Assembly: GCA_009760855.2 (NCBI GenBank)
Contig: WPIO01000030.1
Span: 3,975,001 to 4,037,000, forward strand
Origin: Cristatella mucedo
Lineage: Eukaryota > Bryozoa > Phylactolaemata > Cristatellidae
Length of the DNA: 62,000 bases
Reading direction: 5' to 3'
How positions within the stretch are numbered: the stretch's first letter is position 1; every line of letters begins with the position of its first letter. The position numbers were made by a program, and so were the translations under genes. This document shows positions 36,504 to 46,689 of this stretch, piece by piece. Under the pieces are notes generated by a model. It made no database searches, was not told the origin of the DNA, and worked only from the letters and a program-made list of their open reading frames with translations.

Positions 36504-37050
36504 GTGAGTAGCGCGGTTTTCGGGGGCGCACGCGCGTGACACGGTGGCGTCGGCAGCTGGTGTTGCTTTCCAGTGACCACACTGTTGTTGGACTGTTTTG
36601 CTCGCCGGAAAGGGGGGGTTTGGGGCGAACTCGAAGTGCCGCCAGCCCAGCCTGACTGCGCGTCGCTCGCCGGCCGTGTCGCGGCGTCGCTCGGCAGACC
36701 GCCGAGTCGCGGGCAGCTCCGTCTCAGAAGTTGAACGCCGCGCGCGCCGCCCCGGGTGTCGGTCGCAGCGAGCAGGCGTAGCGAGCAGGGCCCGCGAAGC
36801 GAGTCGGCAGCGCGCGCCGAGGCGCGGCGAACGCAGGCCGGGGCGTGCAGTCTTATCCGGCTAGCCCCGAGCGATCAGTGCCGTGCTGCGAGAACTGAAT
36901 GCGGTCGCTGTGCCGAAAAATCGCCGATTCAATGGGCCCGAAGCACGCTGCGCCGTTACCGGCTGCTGGAACAAGGATTTCAGCGTTTTGCAAGAGCTGC
37001 AGAAGTGAGTTTCAGAGTCTAAGACGGTCAAAGTAAAAGCTACCGCCGAC
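36504..37050. other. CpG-rich sequence downstream of the TY-1 exon
   Basis: This is presumably intron of the thyroglobulin-domain gene. It is GC-rich with no recognised domain. A GTGAGT donor-like site occurs at 37005, after a 47-codon open stretch, but a matching acceptor in the right phase is weak. Confidence 0.4.
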
Positions 37051-37054
37051 GAGT

Positions 37055-37222
37055 CTGGGTTCCGTAATAGCCCATAAGATAATGTGCTCGCTCTTCACTT
37101 CAGAGGTCGTGGGTTCGAATCCTGCTGTATGCGGCGATCCTTGATTACAATTGCAAGCGGTGGTTTCAGCCGTTAAAGCTCTTCTGCCTCTATTCAAATG
37201 ATGCAATTAAATCAGCTAATAT
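37055..37222 (+). mobile_element. tRNA-derived SINE, family 1
   Basis: It has a CCGTAATAGCCCATAAGATA head, B box GGGTTCGAATCC (about 37110), body GGTGGTTTCAGCCGTTAAAG (about 37160), and end CAATTAAATCAGCTAATATT. It is in the family order and well preserved. Confidence 0.85.
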
Positions 37223-37607
37223 TGTACCAAGTTAAGAAAGCCAGTGTTGATTTAATGATACCCCCAGAGGACGTGAGGGCACGAGGAGGCTAACACTTGT
37301 GCAGCTGTTCATCTAGGCATGACGGAGACGATTGTGCCTGGCAACGTCAAATTAAGTATTTCCCTGAGTCCGCAGATCAGCGGAAGCCACCGCGAAGCTA
37401 CTTTAGCAGAGGGACACGCGACTAAAATTGTCGGCTTCAGAGTGGAAGTAAGCGGCCGCATTCAGCATCACCAAGCGTGTGAGGCTCGGAGGTTTCCTTT
37501 TACAAGCCTTCGAATCTCATATAATACTGTGCAAAGCAATTTTTTCGATCCTGTATAGTAAGTTTGATTTCCTAATTGCTCATGCCTCCGAAGTATACAA
37601 ATTAGCC
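37223..37607. other. Unassigned sequence
   Basis: No gene is recognised between the SINE and the L2 3' end. Confidence 0.4.
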
Positions 37608-37648
37608 ATTATTCCCTAATAATAATAATAATAATATTGCACTTGATA

Positions 37649-37687
37649 AAGCGCCCTCAGAGAACTTAATCTCTTTCTAGGCGCTTT
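37649..37687 (-). other. L2 3'-terminal hairpin
   Basis: Outer arms AGCGCC and GGCGCT and inner arms AGAGA and TCTCT nest in about 39 bases, directly before the TTA repeat. The same element is recognisable near the end of nearly all L2 copies in the window and in the SINE family 2 tails. In L2/CR1-type LINEs the 3' end hairpin is thought to be what the reverse transcriptase recognises. Confidence 0.75.
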
Positions 37688-37852
37688 ACATTTGCTGCAA
37701 AGTGATACGCAATAGAATAGTAAGTAAAATCATGCTTGAAAAACAAACAAAATGAATAACATGGTTAGGGGTTACATGCACTGGGTCAGCATGCAAATGT
37801 GGTCAGTGGCAGCATGAACAGTGTCAGCACGCATAAGCACATCGAGGACGAA

Positions 37853-39640
37853 TCACAAGGACCCACTAAATGCTGTCCTAAATAGGTATGTTTTTAAGTT
37901 TCTTTTAAATGTGGTCAGGTCAGGGGATGTTCTGATGCAGGTCGGGAGGGAGTTCCAGGCTGTGGGAGCATACGAGCTAAATGCACGGTCTCCAAAGGAT
38001 TTAAGGTTTGTGCGAGGTATTTCTAGACTGTTGGATTCCGAAAAGCGAGTGGTACGATGCTTTGCCTGATGGGTTAGTGTATCTGAAAGATAGGCTGGAG
38101 CCATAGAATGAAGAGACCTAAAAGTGAGCGACAAAACCTTGAAGTCAATCCGTTGCTTGACTGGTAACCAGTGCAGGTCGGCGAGAAGTGGAGTAATGTG
38201 GCAACTGCGACGCTCACGACAGACAAGCCTAGCTGCAGAGTTTTGCACCAGCTGCAATCGCCTGATCGTACATGCTGGTAGGCCAGTCAGCAGTGAGTTG
38301 CAGAAGTCGAGACGAGATGTCACGAATGCATGGACCAACTTGGACGTGGTATCCTTATCTAAACAAGCCCTAATTTTAGCAATGTTATGAAGCTGAAAAT
38401 AGGCTGATTTGACTGTGGAGCTGATGTGGTCGTCTAACGAGAGGTCGCTTTGGAATATGACACCTAGATTTCGAGCTGATGCAACTGGAGATATGCTGGC
38501 AGAGCCAATTTTGAAAGTCAGCCTTTCCAATTTCTGAATAACACTAGGTTTGCCCATAACTAGTAAGTTAGTTTTATCATCGTTTAGTTTTAGAAAATTT
38601 GCTGCCATCCATGATCGGATGTCATCAATGCATGCAGCAAGTGAGTTGAGAGAATTTGAGGTGCTCGAAGGCTGGGAGGGATCAAAGCAAAGGTACAACT
38701 GAGTGTCATCCGCATAGAAGTGAAAGCCTAGATTGTGCTTGGCAATCACATCAGCGAGAGGGAGAGTATAAACGGTGAAAAGGACCGGACCTAGCACAGA
38801 GCCCTGAGGTACTCCATATTTTAGAGGTACTTCAGATGATCTTTGTCCATTCACGTCAACACTCTGGAGTCTCCCACTGAGATAGGACCTGAACCACTGC
38901 AGAGCAGTGCCAGTGATGCCCAGGCGAGATGAGAGGCGCTCTAGAAGTACTTTGTGATCGATGGTATCAAAAGCTGCCGAAAGATCGAGCAAAACAAGAA
39001 GAGACACTCTACCCATGTCTGCATTCCTAAGTAGGTCGTTGTATACCCGAAGCAATGCTGACTCTGTGGAGTGATTAGCTCTAAAGCCAGACTGGAACTT
39101 ACTAGCAAGGTGTGAGGTTTCGATATACGAGTTCAGCTGGTCTGCCACGACCCGTTCCAGTGTCTTTGATAGGAATGGTAGAAGGGAGACTGGGCGGTAG
39201 TTGCTTAAGTTCTCTTGGTCTAGTGTAGCTTTCTTGAGAAGTGGCCTGACTACAGCTTTTTTGAAAGGTGCTGGGACCTGACCTGAGGCTAATGACATAT
39301 TAATGATGTTGGTTATGCATGGCAGCAGCAGATCAATGCAACGTAGGAGCAGGACAGTGGGAATAGGGTCCAGTGGACTTGTTGTCTTCTTTGATTGAGA
39401 TACGAGCTTTAGGACTACGTCACTGGTGACCTGTTTAAATGCAGACATTGAGGCGCAGCCAGGAACCGAGGAACAGCATTCTAGTGGGAAGGTTGTCATC
39501 GCAGGGATGGATTCCCTGATTTTGTCTATCTTCTGCACAAAGAATCGAGAGAAGCGATCGGCTAGATCATCACAAGGATCATCAGGTAAGGAGCTAACCT
39601 GGGAACGGTTGAGGAGATGGTTTATTGTCGACATCAGCAT
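37853..39640 (-). CDS. L2 reverse transcriptase ORF (partial polyprotein)
   Basis: This uninterrupted 595-codon frame encodes the reverse transcriptase part of a LINE polyprotein, which copies the element RNA at a nicked target. Visible in order are NYRPVSLLPFLSKTLERVV (about 148-165), FQSGFRANHSTESALLR (182-198), and LVLLDLSAAFDTIDH (215-229) with the first catalytic Asp. GVPQGSVLGP (276-285) and FHFYADDTQLYL (307-318) with the catalytic Asp pair follow. The C-terminal region has LQLVQNSAARLVCRE and LLADLHWLPVK (about 462-495). The first Met is not the true start: the protein continues upstream into the linker in another frame. The set of motifs is that of the L2 clade of the CR1 group. It is probably not functional because of the frameshift and the truncated endonuclease. 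Confidence 0.93.
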   Translation of the reverse strand: MLMSTINHLLNRSQVSSLPDDPCDDLADRFSRFFVQKIDKIRESIPAMTTFPLECCSSVPGCASMSAFKQVTSDVVLKLVSQSKKTTSPLDPIPTVLLLRCIDLLLPCITNIINMSLASGQVPAPFKKAVVRPLLKKATLDQENLSNYRPVSLLPFLSKTLERVVADQLNSYIETSHLASKFQSGFRANHSTESALLRVYNDLLRNADMGRVSLLVLLDLSAAFDTIDHKVLLERLSSRLGITGTALQWFRSYLSGRLQSVDVNGQRSSEVPLKYGVPQGSVLGPVLFTVYTLPLADVIAKHNLGFHFYADDTQLYLCFDPSQPSSTSNSLNSLAACIDDIRSWMAANFLKLNDDKTNLLVMGKPSVIQKLERLTFKIGSASISPVASARNLGVIFQSDLSLDDHISSTVKSAYFQLHNIAKIRACLDKDTTSKLVHAFVTSRLDFCNSLLTGLPACTIRRLQLVQNSAARLVCRERRSCHITPLLADLHWLPVKQRIDFKVLSLTFRSLHSMAPAYLSDTLTHQAKHRTTRFSESNSLEIPRTNLKSFGDRAFSSYAPTAWNSLPTCIRTSPDLTTFKRNLKTYLFRTAFSGSL

Positions 39641-40262
39641 TTTGGATTGTGCATCTGTGATTGAACAATGTTTCTATAGAAGCTAGACTTAGCCTTTGCT
39701 AGGATCGATTGGTACGACCTACAGTAGTCTTTATATGCCTGTCGATGGACAGTTAGTCCGGATCTTTTGTATGCCTTTTCAAGCTTTCGTTTAGTAGACT
39801 TGGCTAGTTTAATGTCTGTGGTAAACCATAGGCCGTCTGGGCGGGGGCGCACAGTGCGCTTTGTCAAAGGTGCAAACTCGTCGAGCGTGTCAGCTAGTGT
39901 CGTGTTGTAGCAATCTACCAGTGATGACAGATCGGAGGGAGGACTGAGCAGCAAAGGTGAAGCAGATATGCTCGCACGGACAGCATCGATATCAAGGGTC
40001 TTGAGGTTTCGCGATTCACAGGTTATTTTAGAGGAGAATGTGGGCACACACTGTAGATTGAATGAGATCTGCATGTGGTCAGATAAGCAGGATTTGGTGA
40101 TAACTGGTGATGACAAGGTGCAGTTATATGAGAAAATTTGGTCGAGTGTGTGACCCTTGATGTGGGTAGGGCCATGCACATGAGCCACAAGAGATAATGA
40201 GTCTGTCAATGTACGAAATTCGGTGCTGAAAGCGTCAGATAAGTTATCAAAGTGAACGTGGA
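39634..40262 (-). pseudogene. L2 endonuclease remainder and linker, frameshifted from RT
   Basis: This is the C-terminal part of an apurinic-type endonuclease plus the linker to the reverse transcriptase. The segment at about 40140-40209 reads AHVHGPTHIKGHTLDQIF, and SDHMQI follows, matching the end of LINE endonucleases, where the final His of SDH is catalytic. The linker continues to MHNPK near 39643, where a change in frame of one base leads to a stop and the RT frame takes over. The N-terminal part with the Glu and earlier Asp/His residues is absent because the element is truncated near 40262. Confidence 0.85.
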
Positions 40263-40499
40263 CCCTAAAAATGTTGCATTTGTCAGCAGATCGGTGATTA
40301 ACTTGAAATTAATCCACTTCCGATGAGAAAGCCAACACATTTGCCGGAGTTTGGTTAAGTTTGTTGGAAAGAACAGCAATCGCAGCAAAATTAGCATTTA
40401 TTTACCCTGAGTTCATAGAAAAAAGAAAACTCAAAAGGTTTCAGAAATTATGAGATATTATAGAATTACGGCTAAACTTAAAGTCGATTTCATGAAGTA
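40263..40499. other. Unassigned sequence between the LINE and the pseudogene
   Basis: This AT-richer stretch has a 63-codon minus-strand frame without a domain. It may be the far end of the pseudogene at 40500-41480 or its former flank. Confidence 0.35.
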
Positions 40500-41480
40500 A
40501 CCCCCGAACATATCCTCCTCGTGTCCTGGTTAGTGGCATTTAACATCCAGTGAAGCCCGGTGAAAGCGCTCGGCTGCTTCTGTAAACGATCCGATTTTCA
40601 TCTTAAATTTTTTAAGATGAGCGTCAAAGGTAAGGACTTCGAGAGAAAACAGCATCCCGTTTAGGCACGGTACTGCACGAGTGCCTGAATCAGCTGCTCA
40701 TAGTCTTCAGTCTCTAGAATGTCCGTAGATTGGCCTTGAAACGCTGCAATAAAATTGCTCTCAGCCACTTCCTCCGTTCTATCAAGCTTCTCGGTTAATT
40801 CGTCGCACTCTACTTTCTTCTGCGTCTGCTGTTTAATGAAGATGGCAGCACTAAATCTTGCCTCCAGCAGTTGTGGAAAGATATCTTGGAGGTACTTTAA
40901 ACCTGCCGACTCGTTGTCTAGAGCAGTGAAAAATCTATCGCTGAGAGCTAACTTGAAATGCAGCGGTGGTATCAGCAATACCCTAGGGTCTATAACCGGC
41001 TTCCACTTGATGGTGTTCTTCCGGACTGAGAACTTGGCCGCTGTGACCAGTTCCTTTAGCGGCAGCGTGCCTTACTGCCCGAGCTGTCCCATAAGCAAAG
41101 AAAATTAGGAAACCTTGGTAAACTACCTTGCGAACCTATCGTACATGACACCACTTTGAAGTTACCAACGACCTTCCAGCTGTAGTTGCCATACTGCTAG
41201 GCACCGAGAAACATCTTGGCGACATCTTGGTCTAGTCCTCGCACGGAGCAACCACCGGAAGAGACCGGAACCTTTTTCCGTTATGTGAGGCTGCTACATT
41301 AACTTTCTATGGATAGGCGATATTCGCGTAGGCTGCAGGCGATTCCTATAGCCTTGAATATACCGGCAACATCTTTACAACAGCTCAGCCCATTTTGCCT
41401 GAAGAAAACTGAAGGAATTGGAAAACTGTTTATGTATCTTTCTTTTTCTGAACTGTTACTCACATACTTTCACCCAACAA
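40500..41480 (-). pseudogene. Decayed copy of a dispersed transposon-associated protein (PPLH-x-KL family)
   Basis: Read on the minus strand, segments of a protein family common as uncharacterised, repeated ORFs in metazoan genomes appear in order. An FKAIGI...REYRLSIES stretch comes first (about 41400-41310). NYSWKVVGNFKVVS follows (about 41190-41145), then PNFLCLWDS (about 41110-41080), then a frameshift. The best part, a 105-codon open frame (40661-40978), has the signature IPPLHFKLAL, then LKYLQDIFPQL and NFIAAFQGQS. After another frame change, EAAERFHR appears near 40570. Stops and at least two frameshifts rule out function. I know the family only from memory as a dispersed one, probably carried by a DNA transposon; that link is inference. 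The LINE at 37608-40262 lies beyond its 3' side. Confidence 0.7.
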
Positions 41481-42542
41481 GTTTTACTCCTTGCGTTTAG
41501 ATCGCAGAAGCTGAGAACTTGACTTGATACGACCAAGGTCTCGGAGCCGATCCTTACGCTTTCTTTTTGTTGAATAAATATGGCTTTCTCTCATTAGCCT
41601 CATCTGTGACACCATTATTTGGATCTTAAATTTCTTTCCAGCTGTTTGACTTGCTACTCTCTCCTGATTATAGCTGATCCCTCTCCGGAAGGGTGATTAC
41701 GGAGAAGCTCAGGGAGGCTGTGCTACTGAGGTGACGAATGGAGCATGGATGTATGGATGCATGCTTGGAGGATCGGTCTTTCAAGTTTAATGTTTGGAAG
41801 AGTCCGTCATTCAGAAGTAGCAATTGCTTAGTCGGTTCCAGCCAAAATCTTTGGATGAAAACTTCACGGCTCTCTTTTCTCCCCTGTTAATCCCTGTACA
41901 AATATCCGAATTCACATAAATTCGAAAACTCCGTTTAAACAATTACCTATTAGTACGCAAGAAATTCCATCTAAAGGAAAAACGTTGTTTGCCTTACCTT
42001 TGAGAGTTCTCTTGCAAAATTCGTTTGCGAAATGAGGCATCTTGGGCCTGTCCTTATACCAGAAAGGCATACTGAATTATGCGTTGTAGGCCTAAAAAAT
42101 CTTAACAGACGCTTACACGGAGTATTTTTTCGCCCATGCATTGATACATTTTCGGCACAGCTAGCAAAAATCCTCGTTTGGGTCCAAGCAACCTCTTGGT
42201 GCCATGTCAGTTACATAAGGCTATTCATTATTATCTTAATCTGTAATAACATAAACTAAATGTTCGTTTTTAGGCACATGTACTGCAGCAACTCTACGGC
42301 TACTAATAATACACCGTGTTCTGTCCTCATAACCCTCAATAATTTAGTAACTGCAAATTCCGAGTATTTCAAAATCTCATTCTTCTATCTTGAGGCTAAT
42401 TGGTCTCAGAATAAGAGCTTATTTTGATCTATTTCGTGCATGAGAGATTAGGAAACCACGCTTTTTACTCGAAGACAAAAATTGAAATACGTTTACTGGC
42501 GTGCGCGTTAATTAGCTTACTTTGTAGCCTCACTTGCATATC
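41481..42542. other. Unassigned AT-rich sequence
   Basis: No gene is seen. A CGACCAAGGTCTCGGAGCCG segment near 41530 faintly resembles a SINE head, but nothing around it supports one. Confidence 0.35.
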
Positions 42543-42685
42543 GGCAGAAGAAACTTAGCTGCTATCACTGCTGCTTGCAGTGGGCAATAAAGGATCGCCC
42601 ACTGCAGGATTCGAACACACGACCTCGGTTGGGAAGAGCGAGCACCTTACCTCTTGAGCTGTCACAGCCCTAATGCCAAGTTTTG
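42543..42685 (-). mobile_element. tRNA-derived SINE, family 1, 3' truncated
   Basis: On the minus strand a GGGCTGTGACAGCTCAAGAG head and GGTAAGGTGCTCGCTCTTCC A-box region are followed by a GTGTTCGAATCC B box (about 42609-42620) and a GGGCGATCCTTTATTGCCCA body. The 3' TTAAATCAGCT end is missing. Confidence 0.8.
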
Positions 42686-43700
42686 CGTTTGGTAACTGCT
42701 GCGCTCGCACTGTGCGCCCGAAGATCAGCAATTTTGGCGTGAGCGATGTTGTTTTTTCTTTAGTTCGCAGTACTCTTATCCTAAGCTCCGAGGTTTTCAT
42801 GCTCACGGGCAAAGTGGCGGTCCGGTCGGCCGCGATGGCCGCTGGTCGGAGCGTCTAGCCGGTAATCTGACACTTCAGTTTGCTAGTTTTTGCTTAGCTA
42901 TTTAGTCTGTTTGTCCGCCGTTCATGACGCAACGCTTGCATAAAATCTTTTATAACGTTTGTATAATCGTGCGGCAGAGGTGGAGAAATGAAATGCGTCG
43001 ATAAAGGAGGGAGGTGATCTACTAATTTGCATATGTACAATGCTCTCACATAAATAATAATGAAAATCTAAAACCCAAACGCTTTTAAAAACTTGAAAAG
43101 ATTTTTTCGCGTCGCCATTGCATTCTGGTAGCTTGCACTCTCTGCACTGCTCGAGTAGTAAGGCTGATGCTTCCGTTGCCTCCCAGCTTGGCGAAGCTGA
43201 GCTGGCGTATTGGAAAGCGGGCCGATTAGGATTAAGTGTGACTTTAACAAGTTTTTCTAAAGTATGTGAGTTATTAGTGGCCTTAAAATTCCTATCCAGT
43301 ACATTTTCTTGGATGAATACCAATAAAGTTCTGGCATCAGCAGATGCTGAAAGGAAAAGGCGTTCGTGCCAGCAGTTACATGTCGGTCAGACACGAGAAG
43401 AGGGTGTTGAAGGGCGTGCGCCGAAAGCTGGAAGACTGAGACGTTCTCGTTAGGTACGACGTTCCAGCGGAACAAATGGGGGAGTTGAGGAATGCCGAGT
43501 GCGAGAATCGAATTCTTCGTCTTAGTTAAAGGGCTACAATCTAGTAGCAGTATTAGTAGTAGTAGTATATTCTATATGCCGCTACAGTACAGCCTCGTTA
43601 AAAAAAACTAGAGCCGCTGGCCGCATTTGTGCAAGCACTGGATCAGTCTTTTAACGCTTCAGCCATCAACACGCCGGTCACCATAGTTCTACGTATTCTC
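42686..43700. other. Unassigned sequence with an unidentified open frame
   Basis: The minus frame 42922-43323 (133 codons) is long for this AT-richer composition, but it has no domain, signal peptide or splice context I recognise. It could be a remnant of a mobile element. A TAG-repeat tail-like run lies at about 43540-43570. Confidence 0.3.
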
Positions 43701-44660
43701 GGCATCTTCTAAAGCGTTTCGGGCGGACGGTCGGATGCTGGCTGCGTCCAGATATCTCCGAAAGCGTCTCAGGAAGCGCTGTGCAGGGAAAGCTCCCCCC
43801 ACACTACCGATAGAGTTCAGATGAGTTTCTGTCAAACTCGGTGAGAATCCGCGATGTCGGGGCTAATGATCTTGGCAGTGGCGAGGGCTCGAGACTGCTT
43901 GCCTAAGCGAGGGCCTCGCTAGGCGGCGGATGCGCTGGACTAGCTGTTGCGATACAGAGACGAACGGTCACAATTAAGCACTGAGGCCGCCTGAGAGGAG
44001 CACGCGCGCCGTAATTTGGAGGTCGCCTTTGGCGGCAGGGCGGCCGCCGGTGTTCGGGGCTATCACGATTGCTGCGGCGGCTGGCCAGCACTTGCCGCCC
44101 GGAGCTGCTTTGCTTGTCCGGCCCTGGAGTCTATGCCGCCCAGCAGTGCCGTTCGCGGCGGCTGACTTAGCATCCGAAACGGGTTTAGTCGGCTCGGCCA
44201 GGGGCCCGCCTACGCGAAGTTGCTTGTCTGCCGCAAAGAGATAGCTGGAGCGCAGCTCGGCGACGGCTGAAATCCTGGCTGGGGCTAATGCAATGTTGCA
44301 TTTTATACGATAACGTCGAAACTGGGCTTGGATCATGCCGGAGCCGATGAGGCTTTCGCACAATAGTTAAGCCAGGTTGTAATGTTGGATGGAGCATGCC
44401 ACGCAAGTAATGGCAATATAAAGCACTCAAACAAAGTATTCATTCACTGGACAGGTGCTCACCGGATGGAATTGGGAAATTGGGATACTATTTAGTGTCG
44501 TTGGCGACTAGTCGGCGGGGGGGGGGGGTAAAGGTACGGGTAGCGAGCCAGGTCGCCGCCCCCACCATGTTCTCGGCGGGAATGCAATTGCACCGTCCTC
44601 ACCCCGTGGCATCGCTACTTCGCTCACCGAATGCGATACGCACTCGCCGTTCCGATGACG
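43700..44660. other. CpG-rich block 6
   Basis: This is about 1 kb of CpG-rich sequence with a 12-base G run at 44517-44528. No gene is recognised. Confidence 0.4.
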
Positions 44661-44664
44661 CACG

Positions 44665-44800
44665 AACTATTAGGCATCACTAACCATTCGATTTTGCTTC
44701 CTTTGCAGCAAATTTAAAGTGCCTAGAAAGAGATTGAGTTTTCTGGTGGTGCTATCTCAAATGTATTATAGTAGTAATTATTATTATAAATTTCAGATCT
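44665..44800 (+). mobile_element. L2-type LINE 3' end
   Basis: Only the last part of an element is present: CATCACTAACCATTCGATTT, TTTGCAGCAAATTTAAAGTG, the terminal hairpin with CCTAGAAAGAGATTGAG, and a TATTATAGTAG tail. It is a strongly 5'-truncated insertion. Confidence 0.85.
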
Positions 44801-45124
44801 AGTCCTCCTATCCTCAGTAAATAAAGCAGACACTTTTCAAGGAGAGCAGCTGCAGTACGACGCATTGGGTTCACATCGCTTCTTATTCCAAATTTGCGTT
44901 TTCAATTGAGAGCAGAAGTGGTCTAAGGTATTTGTGGCAAAAAAGCAATTGAATATGATTGTTTTAACTAGCATGTAGTCAGACTAAGTTTGATAGTGGC
45001 TGAAAAAAAGGGAAAAAGACTGTACCGTAGGCGAGGCCTGTGGTAACGCAAGGTGAGACAAGGTACTCTAACCCTCATAGTCTCTATGACTTTGTGGAGT
45101 TACAGACGGAGATACATTACATTG

Positions 45125-45245
45125 CATTACATAGGCTAAGATGCATGTATTTGATGACCGATGTTGTGGGCCCGAGCGCCGTGGCTGTGAAGCACCTGAG
45201 TAGAGAATAAGTTCTTAGAGTGAAATACAAAAAAATCATTTTTAT
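45125..45245 (+). mobile_element. tRNA-derived SINE, family 2, diverged
   Basis: A GTTGTGGGCCCGAGCGCCGT B-box region (about 45163) is followed by TGTGAAGCACCTGAGTAGAG and AAGTTCTTAGAGTG, the family 2 tail hairpin in diverged form, then a T-rich end. The tRNA-like head is partial. Confidence 0.6.
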
Positions 45246-46688
45246 TTTTATTTGATCTAAATTGTAGACCAAAATCAGCACCAATACCTTTTCGGGATCA
45301 TTCCTCGTGCCCTCAATATCTGTGCCAAATTAAACAGCTGCTTCACGATTCTGTGAGTGCTTTTTTAGCCCCACGGTTGCACACATCTTCACGTTACACC
45401 GTTGGCGGAAGCAAAAGTGGGCATAATAAATGATGGGTAATAAGGCTTTTTTCCGGAACATGTGAGAGCTCCTTTCCAAAGCAGGTACAAGAATTGCTCG
45501 CTTTGAATACACTTCCTAACATTTTGAGCTATTTAATACTCCTTCAATGGGAACACGAGAGCTTTGACTGTCAGTGTCTCGCGGCGAATTCCTAACATGA
45601 CTTCTGATCTTATCTCGCAGCATGCTTTAGCTATGACACGTGTGCTCTCTTTGAGATATCGTTGACTGCTGCTCCACACATACTGAAATACAAGATGAAG
45701 CTCGGAACGTGGTGAAGGCCCGGTAATGCAGTCTGATAGGGAGCGGTGACCCTGCCCATTTTGACGCTGCGAGGGGATTTCCATGCTCGAAGTTTTCTGA
45801 AATAGACCGCGTTGCTCTCTAATAGACCACGTCCGGCGTGATTATTCTTTTCATCTCCAAATACTCATCCATGTATTGTTCGGCTCAGATTGCATTGGGC
45901 CGCCGCACTGTTCTGCCTGCGTTGCTTGGAGAGCTGAAGAGCCTGACAGGGTGGCAGACGAATCTTCGTGACCGTCGTCTCACTAGGATCGCAGATTGTT
46001 GCTCGCTACCTCATTGAAGATTCGGCTGTCCAAAAGCGCTCGCGTCAGCCTCCGAACAGCGGCACACTTGTATAGTTTATGATGCTCATAGAAAGGAAGC
46101 CCGTTAGATCGCCGCCATTCCCTCCACGTCTTCTACTTTCTACTATCTGGTAGCTGTTGCTCAACTGCGGTTTGGAGCTTAGCTGCTGGGTCAAATCCAG
46201 CCGGCCGTAGTCGGTGACATGCTGACCTTAATAATCCACCACGGAGGTGAAGGAATAGTTGGTGCACGAGAGTTGGCTCCCGCATGGCTACTGACCTTTT
46301 GCAGGTACTCGCAGCCTATCGCAAGCCTGCTATTAAAACATGCCTCGTACGTGACTGTAGTTGCCCATATAAAGAAAGCACGCACACAAACTCACCCCTT
46401 TAGATTCAGCAGTACATATTTACTAATCCATAACAAGCTACACACATCTGAAGGCAACCAGTAGCTTGCTCCGACGATGCCTTCAATGACCCAAGCTAGG
46501 AACCATACAGAGAGTTAGCCACATGTAAGTGTTACCCGTCGACATATAAAATACGGGCAGCTCAAGTATCAGCATAATTATGGTTGATCAAAACATCGCT
46601 CGATTTTTTCATCTATATTGCTAGCTTAGTTACATTTGATTGTAGACCATAGCTTAGTCAAAAATGGTCCAAGTTGCATAGCAAAAAG
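45246..46688. other. Unassigned sequence
   Basis: No gene or repeat is recognised over about 1.4 kb. Confidence 0.4.
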
Positions 46689-46689
46689 A

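Larger units (their letters stand above)
37608..40262 (-). mobile_element. L2-type non-LTR retrotransposon, best copy
   Basis: This is the most complete LINE in the window, read on the minus strand. The 5' side stops inside the endonuclease domain near 40262, where the VHFDN part of the family's DFNxHxD region is the first thing matched. The endonuclease end, linker, reverse transcriptase, C-terminal region and 3' UTR follow. The terminal hairpin is at 37649-37687: AGCGCC arms outside and AGAGA/TCTCT arms inside, then a run of TTA units to about 37610. The 5' truncation is typical of target-primed reverse transcription. Low decay (one frameshift, no stop in 595 codons) marks it as the youngest copy here. 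Confidence 0.95.

Noticed and set aside
36136-36507. 123-codon frame overlapping the thyroglobulin exon
   Set aside because: It is out of frame with the TY-1 domain. The real coding frame is delimited by splice sites instead.
36879-37004. Possible next exon of the thyroglobulin-domain gene, ending at GTGAGT (37005)
   Set aside because: The acceptor candidates are weak, the better one is in the wrong phase relative to the TY-1 exon, and the 47-codon open stretch is unremarkable at this GC content.
37608-40262. Endogenous retrovirus
   Set aside because: There are no LTRs, protease, integrase or envelope. The endonuclease type, RT motifs and 3' hairpin with TTA repeat are those of an L2-type LINE.
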